Shown here: in pieces, positions 33,830-45,739 of the stretch | Layout: every line of letters begins with the position of its first letter | Numbering within the stretch: the first letter of the stretch is position 1 | Assembly: GCA_964059195.1 (NCBI GenBank) | Contig: CAXKWD010000004.1 | Coordinates: forward strand, 121,430,043 to 121,494,042 | DNA length: 64,000 bases | Direction of reading: 5' to 3' | Source of the DNA: Ectobius pallidus | Lineage: Eukaryota > Arthropoda > Insecta > Blattodea > Ectobiidae | Notes under the pieces: generated by a model | The model's database searches: none | What the model was told of the DNA's origin: nothing | Seen by the model: the letters and a program-made list of their open reading frames with translations, nothing else | Position numbers and translations under genes: made by a program

Positions 33830-34330
33830 TTTTTTTAATTAATTTATTTAAGGTCGCTTTTTAACTGCCAGGGTCACCAGCGACCACAATAATTAATACA
33901 TTTATATTGAACAAGTGCTACAAGAAGTGAAGTATGAAGAAAAACATATATGCAACTTTAAATTTAGTAAGAAGAACAACATATTAAACATAAAAAGGAC
34001 TGGAAGTAATTTAGCAACTACTGACAAACTATGAATTGATTTTACATTATATGAATGATTTTAACTGTGACAGTTCCAAAAGTGAGATAACCTTAAGGCA
34101 TCCTTCATCATTTTTAAATATATTGTATAAGTCTCCTTTGATATTTAACAGACGCCTTACATGCAATAACCGTGGACATTCCAGAATAAGATGGGAGGAA
34201 GTTACATCCCCAAGGCAGTAAAAACCTACAAGGAAGAAAGAATTTCATAAATTTTATATGAGAGCCAGAAGAATTTTATTTGTAGGAAAAAAATCATGCT
34301 TCTAACTGTAATGCAAGTCACGTGGAATGA
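33830..34330 (-). pseudogene. LINE 3' end with zinc-binding C-terminus
   Basis: The minus strand from about 34220 reads YCLGDVTSSHLILECPRLLH and VRRLLNIKGDLYNIF, ending in a stop near 34049. The C...H-L-x-x-E-C-P pattern is the zf-RVT motif that closes R1/I/Jockey-group LINE proteins. About 200 bases of 3' sequence follow and end in an A-rich tail at 33830 (T-rich on the plus strand). The rest of the LINE is missing. A domain of the same type ends the better-preserved LINE at 58653-59863. Confidence 0.6.
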
Positions 34331-34682
34331 CCCAAAACACTGAAATACATGATAGATATGTAAGCTTTCATGAACCACAGATTATTGTCTCTGTTGGACA
34401 GTACATGAGAATATTATAGGAGAAATATTATAGGAGAAACTGAAATACATATTTTTAAACGAAAAACTAAATAAAGAAAAGCATTGAAAAATATTACCCC
34501 TACTTATAACAATTCTTCTTGTAACTTAGATTTGTCACTTACAAGGTAAATATAAAGCCATTCAAACTTACCTTGAAATTAAGACAAGATGGTGGCATGA
34601 AGGCTTTCCCTCGTTAGGAAAGAAAACAAGTCAAAAAAGTCTAAGTTTGTGCTGCACAAGGAGATTGCTTAATGTTTCCACT

Positions 34683-34688
34683 TTTATT
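34683..34688 (-). promoter_or_regulatory. Polyadenylation signal of the TFIIIA gene
   Basis: AATAAA on the minus strand (TTTATT on plus), about 45 bases after the stop codon at 34734. The position is plausible for a short 3' untranslated region. Confidence 0.5.
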
Positions 34689-34733
34689 GGTCTTCTTTGA
34701 AATTGTCTTGCTTGCCATGATGTAGCTTTCCAC

Positions 34734-35225
34734 TTAATTTTTACTCGGTGTTAAATTTCCCTCTTCATTAGATGCTGATGAATTAGAAATTATAGGACCA
34801 TGGAGGTTTTCTTCATTTATCAAGCAGCCAAATGTATCAGTATTTACAGAAGACTCAGTCTTCTCTTCCTGACTGGAAGCAAGTAAGGAATCTACATATT
34901 CCGAAGTCTCTCTTTCTTTAACCCCAGCTGTTCCTCCTTGTGAAGATATTTCTTCCTGTTCATCTTTACTATGGGTAATAGTACTGGTTATACGTGAATG
35001 AAGCAAACAGTTACTGCTTTCATTGCTCATCTGTTCTTCAAGAACACCAGATGGATTTTCTAACAATTTGGATTCAATATGATATGGTAAACATACACCG
35101 GATAATTTTACTGCCATACTACGCTTAGGCTTTCCAGCATCACGCCTTACCTTACTGGATTTCTTTCGTCGACGGGAAGCAGGTCGTTTTAAATCGTGCA
35201 GCTTCATATGTTCAACCAGTTTTTG
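34734..35225 (-). CDS. GTF3A: Transcription factor IIIA, last exon (exon D)
   Basis: The exon begins after a T-rich tract and CAG at 35226 in phase 0 and codes 163 residues to the TAA at 34734. It opens QKLVEHMKLHDLK, the helix half of the last C2H2 finger begun in the previous exon. A basic stretch RRRKKSSKVRR and KRSMAVKLSG then follow. Human TFIIIA has an equivalent basic stretch and 'RSLASHLSGY' directly after finger 9, which is the main reason for the name. The remaining tail is acidic and Ser-rich with no domain. TFIIIA binds the internal control region of 5S rRNA genes and 5S RNA itself to recruit TFIIIC/IIIB and RNA polymerase III. The gene looks intact in the part seen; fingers 1-4 are not visible. 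Confidence 0.85.
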   Translation of the reverse strand, partial: QKLVEHMKLHDLKRPASRRRKKSSKVRRDAGKPKRSMAVKLSGVCLPYHIESKLLENPSGVLEEQMSNESSNCLLHSRITSTITHSKDEQEEISSQGGTAGVKERETSEYVDSLLASSQEEKTESSVNTDTFGCLINEENLHGPIISNSSASNEEGNLTPSKN

Positions 35226-37498
35226 CTGCATCAAAGAAAAAACCAATTAAGTTGCAATATTTAGGAATTCAAAGAAAAACAATAATAATAATAATAATAA
35301 TTAGTGGCATAATTCTATGGTGTGCTATGTAAACTCAGTATGAAATGCAAGATATTCAAAGGGTTTTTAAATATTTTCCGAGCATTGAAAATGTATTTTT
35401 ACAGTCACAATAAAATGCAAAATCCAAACTTATTTCTGAAATAATCAGGAATTAAAAAATTGTTAACTTCTGTGGTGATTTCAGTTAAATCAATATGAAA
35501 ATAAAATTTCTGTGGAAATAAGATATTTACTGATTGATTATAAATTTGTAAATTTGTGGTAAGATTTTCAGGGTCCCCAATCATGCAGAGAGAACGAGAA
35601 AATGCTAAACCATAACTAAGGAATGTAAGATTGTTGTAAATAACTATGTATGAAAATGTTTTTAATATTTAATACAAGTTGTTTGATGAGACAGAATTCC
35701 ATTCTTGTACAGTGCTTGCTAATGTTATTTCAATAAATAAAGCACAATGTTGCCAAATTAGTGTCTTTTCTATCTGAACTGGGTGCAACTGAGACAGTTG
35801 TGTCCATTGGGTCTACATCTTTCTTTGTCATCTTTGTCCTGGGCCTTGATTTGTTTGGAATGTCTTTTTGTTTCTTTCAATAATATGTGCTGAATATTCT
35901 TCAGATTATATTATCTGGGATATTAGGTCAATTCTAGTCCTCTTTGCTACACTCCAGATGCTACCACAAAACCTAAAAATACATACAATATAGAAATATC
36001 CCACAAATAGGTAATCTGTTGAAGCTTGGAGATAACATGGCAAACTGAAGTGCATCATATTTTGGCATGGGCTGTATCATATTTTGGAAAATATTTTGCC
36101 AGGGCCTATATCTTATTTTGGAAAATAGTGTATAATTTTTAAGGAAAGTGTTCTTTGAGTTTTGTGTGATTGATACTGCATAAAAGAACATTTTAAGACT
36201 TGGAATAGATAGAGCCATCTTTTGCGATTATGTGATATTAATTTCTTTTATGTAGCATAACAGATTTTAATGGGACAATAAATTACATTACTGTTGTCAT
36301 AGATTTTTTTGATGGAGAAAATACGGTATAGTCACCTCTCTCATCGCGTTGACAGTTAACATCAAAGAAGTCGCCGCCCGTGTTAAAAAAGATAGCAGGA
36401 AGATATAGATGCAGCAAAACACTTGTGGCAATGGAATTATTCTATTAGAATTGTATGATGTATCCCATATCATGTATTGATATAATGCATGAATAAAAGA
36501 ATAGAATAGAATAGCATTGAGCAATGAGAGAATTGGCAACAAGAATTCAGTCAGCGGTTTCTTTTGAGAAAACCTTTTACAGTAACAACAAACATTATAA
36601 TATGAGAACAAAGCGAGCCGCTCGTCAATGCTATGAGCAAGGCGACAATACATTCACATTCCTTTTACAACTTCTGAAATGAACCATTTCTTAAACAACA
36701 AAATATGTTACATCATTACTAAAGAATGTAGAAAACAACCAATGTTTTTAAAAAAGACATATGACAAGGTTTTATCATGGTTAATCCCACGAGAGATTAC
36801 GAGTTTATTGAAATATCTGCAAAAACGAAGTTCGAGCAAATTTATCTGACAAAACTTGCAATCTCGAGTAGAATTTATTAAGAATATTCCATGAATAAAA
36901 TATAACGGATTTTGTAAATTATAATTATTCCCTTACTGTGTTGTCAATATTCTGTCAGCTGTAAGATTACGGCATACTACATGAATGAACAGTCCACGAA
37001 TTGATTCATTGCTACCAGTGCTACCATCGATTCAGTGCGCAACACAAGATAGAGGGCGTCATATAGTTGCTTACATCAAAACGCTATTAAAGCACACGAA
37101 CCAGCTTGTGTGATAATTATGCTTTTAATCAATGGACATTTATATTATTTCAATTTCCAAATAAGTTATGTTGTATAAAATAATGTGTTTTCATTCTTGC
37201 CAATGGCAGCGTGTGATGTTTTAATCAACACATGTTGATGCCTTACGTGTCCGGCATTGAGTTGACGTTTCATAAGATAAAATTGCTTCCTTACGATCCG
37301 AGGAAGGATATTTTAAGATAAACAGTCGCAATTGGTCCATATCTGAGCAACTGCTAAACGTATTGGTCAATATCAAACATGTGACTTATGAGTAGAATAG
37401 TCTGAGTAATCAGGGTGTATCATATTTGGAAAGTTTTGGCTGTATCATTTTTAAGGAGACTCACCCTAACAAGGAAGAGAGTCTAACACACAGCAATA
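35226..37498. other. Intron sequence, no gene recognised
   Basis: This is the first part of the last TFIIIA intron (35226-42161). It includes an (AAT)n tract at 35281-35301 and three loose copies of an 'atcatattttgg' word at 36050-36120. The ORF at 36297-36653 has no family features. Confidence 0.4.
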
Positions 37499-40400
37499 TT
37501 ACACATATTTTAACTTGTCTGGCATCTTGGTAATTCTCGTGCTTCTCCTCAATACGGCCGATTCATCAGGCAACTTAGGAATGTCCTTAAGGGCCCTTAT
37601 GGCTGTGTGCTGCATTTCATTTAAATCTGTATCCTGAGTTGGGCTTCCTGGGTCCATTTCATAAAACTCTACAGGTGTGACAAACATGACAATTATGTCA
37701 AATCTGACAAAAGTTGTCAATATGTCATGACAATATTGTTTTTTTCATAAATATTACAACTTTTCCTTACATTATAGGCAAATTAATGTAAATTGTCAGA
37801 CTTCAACCCTTTTCATAAACGCGACAATTTTATGTCAAACCTAAAGATTACTTTAGTACACTGTATATGGCTTTGATAATCGATCTCAACATCGAATGTG
37901 ATACCTAAGCAATCTATTATTACTATCAAAAATAAATTAATTACATTTCTCTAAAAAGTCACTGAAATTGAAAGTTGGGTTAATCCGTTGTCTAAAAACC
38001 CTGCATGGTCTCATGTTCATTATTAACAAGACAATTTAGCAAGTTTATTAACAAGAAAGTTTAAATAAAAAAATAAAATAATAATAATAAAAAAGTTCTC
38101 CAAGTTATGGCACACATTTACATAACCTTCTGACTTGGCCTACATATGAAAGATTGCCTTTCACTTCTGTAATGACAATTCTACATTTTTTTGTAAATCT
38201 GTAAATATGTCAACAAAAATTAATGTTTTATAAATGGTGGGTATTCTAAGACCAGACATATTTGTTAGACTTTTACCTGTAAACTCAACACAACAACAAT
38301 ATGTAAAATTGTCACACAAATCTACAAAATTGTCATGACATTTATGTAAAGTTGTCAGCTTTTATGAAAAACACAATTGTCAAAATGTAAACCTGTAGAA
38401 CAATTTACTGATACCTGTAACCTGTAAAATTGTAACTTTTATGAAATAGGGCCCTGGACTGTAATTTGTAATTTGTCTCCTGCAGGTCCAGCACATTCGC
38501 GGTTGAGAGCAATTCGGTTCTTCCAAATCACTGACCTATTAGAAATCTGCATCATACAGGAACAGGTTCTTCGCATCTACCTACTAGCCTTGCAGGAGAC
38601 CAGGGCCTAAGTCAATATCTTGGATTCTTACATTCTGTCCTACCAAAAGAGGTTGCAGTTGTGTTGAATCATGATTGTAGTACAATGTCATCTCTCTTTC
38701 CTCTCTCTCAACGCTTGGTAGTTGTGCTCCTTTCTTGAGTGGTTGTATTTTGGTAGGAATGGCAGATTGCTCTTTATTTGTTTGTTGTGCATCAACATAG
38801 CTGGCGAGGGTAGTGGTTATTGACAGGTGTCGTTTGCCAGCACAATAGAGCCATGTAGATATTCAATTGAGTTTGCCTTCATTTCTTTAATATGTCCTTG
38901 ACGGTTCGAACATTTCTTTCAATGAAACCTTTTAACTTGGGATAGTAAGGAGAACTATTCCCCACTCCTTTGTGAAGGCCTTAAAGACCTCCAATGCAAA
39001 ATGTGAGCCATTGTCAGTGAATATCTTGTTGAGAATCTTGTACCTAATAACATTTGCTTATTTGCTTATGATGGTGTTGATAGTAGCTGGTGATGGTAGT
39101 TTGCTGATAATAGGGAACTTAGAATAGTAATCTGCAATAGCAAATAATTGTCACTGCTCAAGGTGAACAGACTGGCTGCTATATCTTGCCAAGGACCGAG
39201 GGAATTTCATGCTGTATGATAGATTCCTTGGCCTGCGAGTTTTGATAGGTTTGGCAAGTGTCCCACCTTTAGTATCTTCATTAGTGTTCGGCCAAAAAAC
39301 ACATTCTCAAGTGCACAGTCTCGTCTTTTCGATGCCTTAGTGTCCTTGATGTGGTTGGTGCAGTATGTCTTTCCTCAACAATTTTGATATCAGTATTGCT
39401 TTGCTCTTCGTAATGTGACCATCATCAATCATGGGTTTGTCCCTGTAAGCCCAGAACTGACACAAATTTGGCTTTCAATGACTCCAGCCAACAATTCATG
39501 ATTATCTGCATGAGGTCTGATAGGATGTGATCACCCTTGGTCAACCTCTGTATGTCTTCAATTTTAGAATTGGTGAACAACAACAACTTTTTTCCCCATA
39601 CAAGTACATGTGAAAACGCTTGCATCCAAAATCTGCAGTCAACAATTTGTACTCAATGTCTGCATATCTTCGTTCCATGACAGACAGCACTTTTGAGGTG
39701 AAAGCCATGGTTTACCATCCTGCATGAGGACCGCTCCAATGCCTTGTAACGATGTATCTACTTGTATTGCTGACAGTTTTGCTGGGTCAAAATATGTTAC
39801 TTTTGTGAACTCACAAACATTGCATTTCAGCTGTGAGTGTGATGGTATCTATTAAAAAATCCTATCTTTCTTCAGCAGTTCGTATAGCGATGTTGTTTTC
39901 TGCGATAAGCATCTCACAAATGATAATAAGTAAAAAAACCATGTGGTCGTCATCATTCTTTTCTGCTTTTAGGCTCCTGTAGGTTCTTTATATGTGTAAT
40001 CTTGTCTGGATCCAGGTGAATTCCATGCTCGTCATATATCTCGCCAAAAAAACTTAATGCTCGGAACCCCTATGTCACATTTATTGCTACTGATTGTCAA
40101 GCCTCCATCAACTTAGGCATGCTCTTCTCTGTCTCATCCAAAGACAATAATATCATCGCCTATGCTGATTGTGTCGGGGAATCCTTCCAAAATCTGGTCA
40201 TTTTATGTTGAAATGTGTCCTGTGAGACATGGAGGCCCATGGGTAACTTTCGGTAGGAGTATCTGCCAAGTGGTATGTTGAATGTGGTCAAAAGAGAACT
40301 CTTTTTGTCTAGAGTAATTGCCCAATATCCGTATTTAGCATTAAGCTTACTGAAAACTTATTACCCTGCCAGCTTGTATGAAATCTCTTTGATTGTGGGG

Positions 40401-40640
40401 GTTTTGTAGTATGTTCTTCTGATGGCTTTGTTAAGGTCCTTGGGGTCCAAACAGACATTTGGCTTCCATCAGCTTTGCATGTAGTATCCAGGCAGCTAAC
40501 CCATGCAGATGGCTCTATGACCTTCATGATAATGTCAGCTGGCTCCATTACCTGCAGCTCTTTCAAAAGTGCATCTTTTAGTTGTATTGGGAATTTCCTA
40601 ACTGCATGAAGAATGGGTGAAATTGATATTGTTGGGGTAA
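37499..40640 (-). pseudogene. Ty3/gypsy pol relic inside a TFIIIA intron
   Basis: On the minus strand, from right to left: reverse transcriptase (LKELQVMEPADIIMKVIEPS, WVSCLDTT, FNIPLGRYSYRKLPMG, a frame-shifted 'GDDII', and FGEIYDEHGIHLDPDKI), RNase H (FHMYLYGKK region near 39600), and integrase (KIFTDNGSHFALEVFKAFTK near 39000). The C-terminal RRSTRITKMPDKLKY ends at 37499. This is the K02A2.6/mag-like order. There are many frameshifts and stops. A MITE sits at 37652-38452. No LTRs were recognised. Confidence 0.75.
37652..38452. mobile_element. MITE nested in the gypsy relic
   Basis: The termini are GTCCATTTCATAAAA and, inverted on the right, GCCCTATTTCATAAAA. They are flanked on both sides by CCTGG (37647-37651 and 38453-38457), a perfect 5-bp duplication. 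Words such as 'aattgtcatgac' and 'tttcataaa' recur in both orientations inside. It has no coding capacity. Confidence 0.75.
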
Positions 40641-40758
40641 CACTAGGTTAAAATAGGTTAAAATTATGACAGGGATCTAGCCTCTGGAACTAGAATGGAG
40701 GACCAGTTACTATTTGTAAGAAATAAGAGCAGTGGAACAAAGGTATGCTGGGATACAG

Positions 40759-40872
40759 GGATCCACGAATCTTATATGAAAAACAATTTATAACATGTCC
40801 TAAAACTATGCACACGGATCCACGAATCTTATATGAAAAACAATTTATAATATGTCCTAAAACTATGCACAC
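40759..40872. repeat. 57-bp tandem duplication
   Basis: Two adjacent copies, starting GGATCCACGAATCTTATATG at 40759 and 40816, differ by one base. It lies in the last TFIIIA intron. Confidence 0.9.
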
Positions 40873-41653
40873 ACGTGCAATGCAAAATAGAAATAAATTA
40901 AATTAGAAATGATAAAATATATTTAATTAAAAACTGAAATAGCCACAATGTAAAAATTGTGGGAAATTACTGGCACGTGATTGTAAATATATGTGATTTA
41001 CAACCTATGTTGAATAATACACTAAAACACTCGTAATAGTTGATATTGTAAGTTGATTGATGTAAATTGCTTTTAATATCAATATTAGGCATTGGATTAT
41101 GCACTGTGAACCAATGATTGCACAAGGTAACGCAGAGCCTAGTTTGAGTGTAACAAAGACGTTTGTTAGCAGATGAGTGACACTGTAGCAAATGCTAGCG
41201 AGCGAAATGCTAGTGTAAAAAACAAAAGTTAATAATTGTAGTTTTGTAAGAAATTCGGGGTTTAAGAGCACTGATGCTTTGTGTTGCACAATGACTTGAA
41301 AGCCCGCGAATATGGAGTGTAGCTTAGCACGTCGAAACTGTACTAGAGCTAGCTGTAGACTGACTATTGAGGTGACGCTTTGCACACGGACAAAAACAGA
41401 TGAAAGACTTGCAACAGTAACAACAAAAGTTACATATAAAGAAATATCATTATTCATATAAAGAAATATCATTATTAAACAATCTATATCCATCGATATA
41501 TATCATGATGTGACCTACTTGTGTGAAACTTGAGAATGATAAACAAAAACTTTCAACATTCAAAAGGAAGATATTAAGGAGAATATGGACCAATAAAAAC
41601 AGTGGAAAATAAGAACACATATTGAAGTAAAACAAACAATTAAAAACAGAAAC

Positions 41654-41684
<31 letters not shown>

Positions 41685-41739
41685 ATAGTAGTAGTAGTAG
41701 TAATAGTAGTAGTAGTAGTAATAGTAGTAGTAGTAGTAA

Positions 41740-41772
<33 letters not shown>

Positions 41773-42161
41773 CAGTAGTATCTAATGCCCAGACACTTGG
41801 ATGATTTCCATTCGTCATAAACATAGTAGGTTACATCAAAGCGCAGACAAGCTGGATTGGACACTTTAACAGAATGTCGGAGGAAAGATTAGTACAGCAA
41901 ATGGAAACCAATTGCCACAATGTCTTCAGGAAGGCCAAAGAACACATGGGGGGATGAAAAAATAAATGATCTTAAAACATGAAAATTAAAAACTGGTTGA
42001 TAATACGACGTTATGGAAGGGTGTTGTTGAGTCAGCCAAAACATTCAATGCACCGCCTTTGAAAGAAGAAAAATAACATACAGGATACTAAAAAAAATAT
42101 CAGTTTTTAATCTTATGTTCTTAATGAGGCAGAAACATACAAAAAATATATGTTCACTTAC
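40873..42161. other. Intron sequence with a long (AGT)n microsatellite
   Basis: Anonymous intron DNA. The minus-strand ORFs here (41005-41864) are created by repeat translation or chance. Confidence 0.5.
41653..41780. repeat. (AGT)n microsatellite
   Basis: About 128 bp of AGT units with regularly spaced AAT variants (every five or six units), suggesting a higher-order unit copied in blocks. Confidence 0.95.
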
Positions 42162-42267
42162 TTTTGTACATAATTTTCTGCCACAATCTGGATACGTACA
42201 ATCAAATGTTCTTCCTTCATGACTAGATTTTATGTGATGTGTCAGATTTCTTTTTTGATAAAAATAC
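42162..42267 (-). CDS. GTF3A: Transcription factor IIIA, exon C
   Basis: 106 bases between acceptor ...CTTTTAG and donor GTAAGT (42160-42161). The first G completes an Arg codon with the AG left by exon B, and the exon ends in phase 0. It codes YFYQKRNLTHHIKSSHEG, the rest of finger 8 (His pair HIKSSH), and then FDCTYPDCGRKLCTK, the Cys pair of finger 9. The intron splits finger 9 just before its helix. Context and phases tie it to the exons on both sides. Confidence 0.85.
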
Positions 42268-43570
42268 CTAAAAGAGAAAACAAATTTTAAAAAATGGAAT
42301 ATGTGAATTTCACACATGTATTTTTACAGAGCCTGAAGAAACTATGGGAGAGCATTTTAAAGAACTTGCAACTTAGATCTGCCGACTAATGGACCTAATG
42401 CTGTGCAAGTGTTGGCATTTTCTTCCAACACTCAAGCAATTCACCAATTCACAATGTAACATAATGAGTAATAGAATCTGCTACTCACTCTCCTTGCACA
42501 TTTCCTGTGATACAGAATCCACCACTTCTTTAGCACTGTCACCGAAAACAATTTCCCTAAGGTACTTTTAGCTTGATAGATGTTTAAAATGCCATTTTTA
42601 AGCAGTGCTACAAAAATAAGATAATAATTATTTGTTATATTGCTTTTCATGTCTTTTCTTTCCATAAGCACCATTCTCTCCATTTCTGTTTTCTCTATGA
42701 TTTCCCAAGAAGTTATAGATACTTATGATTGAGTACAGCCAAGATTGAAGAATATACACCACTCAACAGATTCTGTATTTTAAGGGACACTTCTGTATGC
42801 AAGTGTCTATGTGAAGCTGTATTATAATAATTTTGGTCATATTACTCTCAGTTATATTTGAACGTAATATAAATAAAGGAGTAAAATTTATCAATGTCAA
42901 AGCTAGTATAAAATAACTTACTTCATAAAATATCCACCGAAATAAAAGTTAGCACTGAAATCAGCCATTTTATCTAATCAAAATCCTACTCATCACTAAT
43001 GGACCTAACTTTGTGTCAAATGCTTTTTTCTTTTTAAATTCCTCCAGTATGTGTGAAGGGGTTAGTAAAATATAATCTGAGAATATGAATGTCTCTCAAA
43101 GATAGAAATTGCACACAAAAGATCAGAGGAACGAGGATGGCCTAAACCATTACACCAATAATTCTGTGACCAAATATATCCACCCTGGACAGATGGAAGT
43201 ATGAGATGTGTTATTATCTTATTGAAAATATTCTGTCAAATATTCTACATATATGTTAACACACAATGGTTTAAACATAGGAGTCGGCATGGTGGTGCTT
43301 GTGGGCGTCATTAACCCTCCTGACTTTTTCTAGGAACCCTGCCACGATCTGTTAAAATCTTGCTTGCAACTGTCTGAAAGCAGCATACATGATGCTCAGT
43401 GAATGCCAGCAACCACATGGGAGTCAAGCCTTCTAGTCTGTTGATCTAAGTTGCAAAACCTTTCAACAGCTCTCACTGTAGTTAACTCTTGTGGTTTCAG
43501 CAATAAATGTACAAGTTCTACAAATGTAGTTACAATAATAGCATACCCTACATGGAATAGGTGTGCTTAC
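42268..43570. other. TFIIIA intron, no gene recognised
   Basis: A 1.3-kb intron of anonymous AT-rich DNA. ORFs at 42389-42683 and 43451-43639 are incidental; the latter overlaps exon B on the other strand. Confidence 0.5.
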
Positions 43571-43694
43571 CTTGGGCAGTTGGGATATGTACATGAAAAA
43601 ATTTCTCTTTCTTCCAAGTTCTTATGTACAGCCATGTGAGTTTTCAAATGTGCTTTTGCCTTAAACTTTTTTGTACACACTTCACACACAAACT
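43571..43694 (-). CDS. GTF3A: Transcription factor IIIA, exon B
   Basis: 124 bases, acceptor TTGTTTCAG and donor GTAAGC. The leading AG completes the codon begun by the last G of exon A (Glu). It codes FVCEVCTKKFKAKAHLKTHM then AVH, a full C2H2 finger equivalent to finger 7. A linker NLEEREI and the Cys pair of finger 8, FSCTYPNCPR, follow. The leading words 'CEVC-K-FK-K--LK-HM--H' match human finger 7 closely. Confidence 0.85.
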
Positions 43695-43769
43695 CTGAAA
43701 CAAAGAAAAGAGAATTTAACAAATTAAATAGATAATTAACAAAGACTGGGTTTTAAAGGGAGATCTGTT

Positions 43770-44990
43770 TTTTATGTCAACATGAGCTATTTGTAACTAA
43801 AACTGGCTATTTTGAGATTTCATGTAACTTTGATAAGGTTATATTTTATATTACGGGTATGGAAATTTAACTATGAATTACATAGTTTGAATACAAAATT
43901 ATTTCTTTCTGAATTAATTATTCATTTTAGATTAAGTGTCAGCCATATTAAAAAAAAAAATGAAATTGGCATGAATACCTAAGACTGGCAAATTGGTGAT
44001 TTCATGTACAGTATTTTACGAACCATAAGACACACTTTTTTTACCTTGAAAACAGAGCCTTAAATGTTGGGTGCATCTAATGGTCCAAAGTACATTAAAA
44101 AAATAAAATTATGGTAAATATTGCCGGAATACCATAGTTATACACAAAGTGTTGTAAATGATAAGACAGCTACAAATTTTAGCACAGACTGTACATCACT
44201 GCACTTATCACAATCGTAAAATGAGGGTGGCTGGAAGCCAGCTGTACAATGCGAAAAGAAAGGAATGTTGAGTTCTTTTATACAAAAGGAGTGTCTTCGC
44301 CAGGTGGTTTAAATGAATGCAATGACTTCTAAACAGCCTTGTTCCACTACTCTTACCATATGCTGAATTGAGGGTTAGAGGGTGTAAAATATTTTCAGTC
44401 TTTCATGAGATTCAGTTGTTAAAATTTGCGTGATGCCACCTGTACAAAAGAGGTTTTCATACAATGCAGATTTTAAGTTAGAAGTGACCTACACTGATTC
44501 CATTGTGTATGTAATGAATCACATTAATGCTTAGAATGCTTAGAAACATTAAATTTCTTTTCCTTTAAATTTCCATCCTAAAATTAGGGTGCGTCTTATG
44601 GCCCAGAGCATCTTATGGTCCGCAAAATACAGTAACTTCATTAATATTTCACATGAATATTTAACTATGATTTAAACCCTTTGACTACAAAATTCTTGCT
44701 TTCTGAATTCCTTAGCTACATTTTAGATTAAGCATCAACCACATTCAAAACAATGAATTTAGCATGACTACTAAGACTGGCTAATTTGAGATTTCATGTA
44801 ACTTCATTAATATTTTGCATGAATATTTAATTATGATTTAAACCCTTTGACTACAATTTTTTTTTCTTCTGAATTCCTTAGGTACGTTTTAGATAAAGCA
44901 TCAGCCACATTCAAAACAATGAAGTTAGCATGACTACTAGGACCGGCTAATTTGAGATTTTGTATAACTTCAGTAAGGTGAATATTCTAT
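43770..44990. repeat. Tandem repeat, about 180-bp unit, three to four copies
   Basis: Units start near 43802, 43984, 44766 and 44943 with 'actggctaatttgagatttc' and continue through 'aaccctttgactacaa', 'ctgaattcctta' and 'cattcaaaacaatga'. The second unit is lengthened by a MITE at 44009-44632. The array lies in the 10-kb TFIIIA intron. Confidence 0.85.
44009..44632. mobile_element. MITE (Tc1/mariner-like) inside the tandem array
   Basis: It starts after TA as CAGTATTTTACGAACCATAA. The inverse end reads TTATGGTCCGCAAAATACAG followed by TA. The neighbouring repeat units lack it and read 'ttcatgtaacttc', so the empty site is visible and a TA duplication is confirmed. 'gtgcgtcttatgg' is typical of a common animal MITE (recollection). 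Confidence 0.85.
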
Positions 44991-45739
44991 ATTAAAAGCA
45001 TTCAGCCCACTATTAGCCCTAATCATATATGCAAGGCAAGAAATTTCAAGGCTGAAGGCAGTAGCCAAACCAAGAATTGTAGTCGCCATTATTGTTCCAC
45101 AAGATACACCATTAAAGCATTTTGTGAATTATGAAGAACTACTCTTTCCCATTCTTGTTTTTTGGCATAATAAAATAATATATACCTTTTAAATAGGTAA
45201 AATCAGATAAATCTTATATAATAATAAGAAGTGCACGATGCCCAATCAATTCTAGGGCATGTAGAAATCTGAAATTATTAACATAGATGGACTGAAGGAT
45301 ATCTGAATGCACTTGAAAGCCAGACTTTTAATTTTTGCTTTCATTTGCAAATTATGAGCAAAAAATGGGAGAAACGTTATTTTTTGCACTATCGAAACAC
45401 TGGTTTTCGCCAATACACTTAAATTGTAAAATTAATTGCAGGTGGCCTTGCTCTGCTGTCAATAGCAACTGGCAAAGAAAAGTATCGCTGATGTAGATTT
45501 TTTTTCAACATAACACACAAAATTGTCGATCACTTCAATCTTGTTAGCCTACTCTACTTGATTCATTTGTTTATAACAATATGGCATGTAGAGATATGAA
45601 TTTTTCTACATACTTGCACAAAAGGAGGATCATTATACTATATGAGGAATAACTTGAGACAGGATTTTTGACAGACAGCAGCATGTACTCACCCTCTCTC
45701 TCACACAGGGGCTGGTTTACAGGGTCGATGGCATTGGTG
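44991..45739. other. TFIIIA intron, no gene recognised
   Basis: Anonymous AT-rich intron sequence. Confidence 0.4.

Noticed and set aside
41450..41864. Poly-Thr and poly-Tyr ORFs
   Set aside because: They are translations of the (AGT)n microsatellite.
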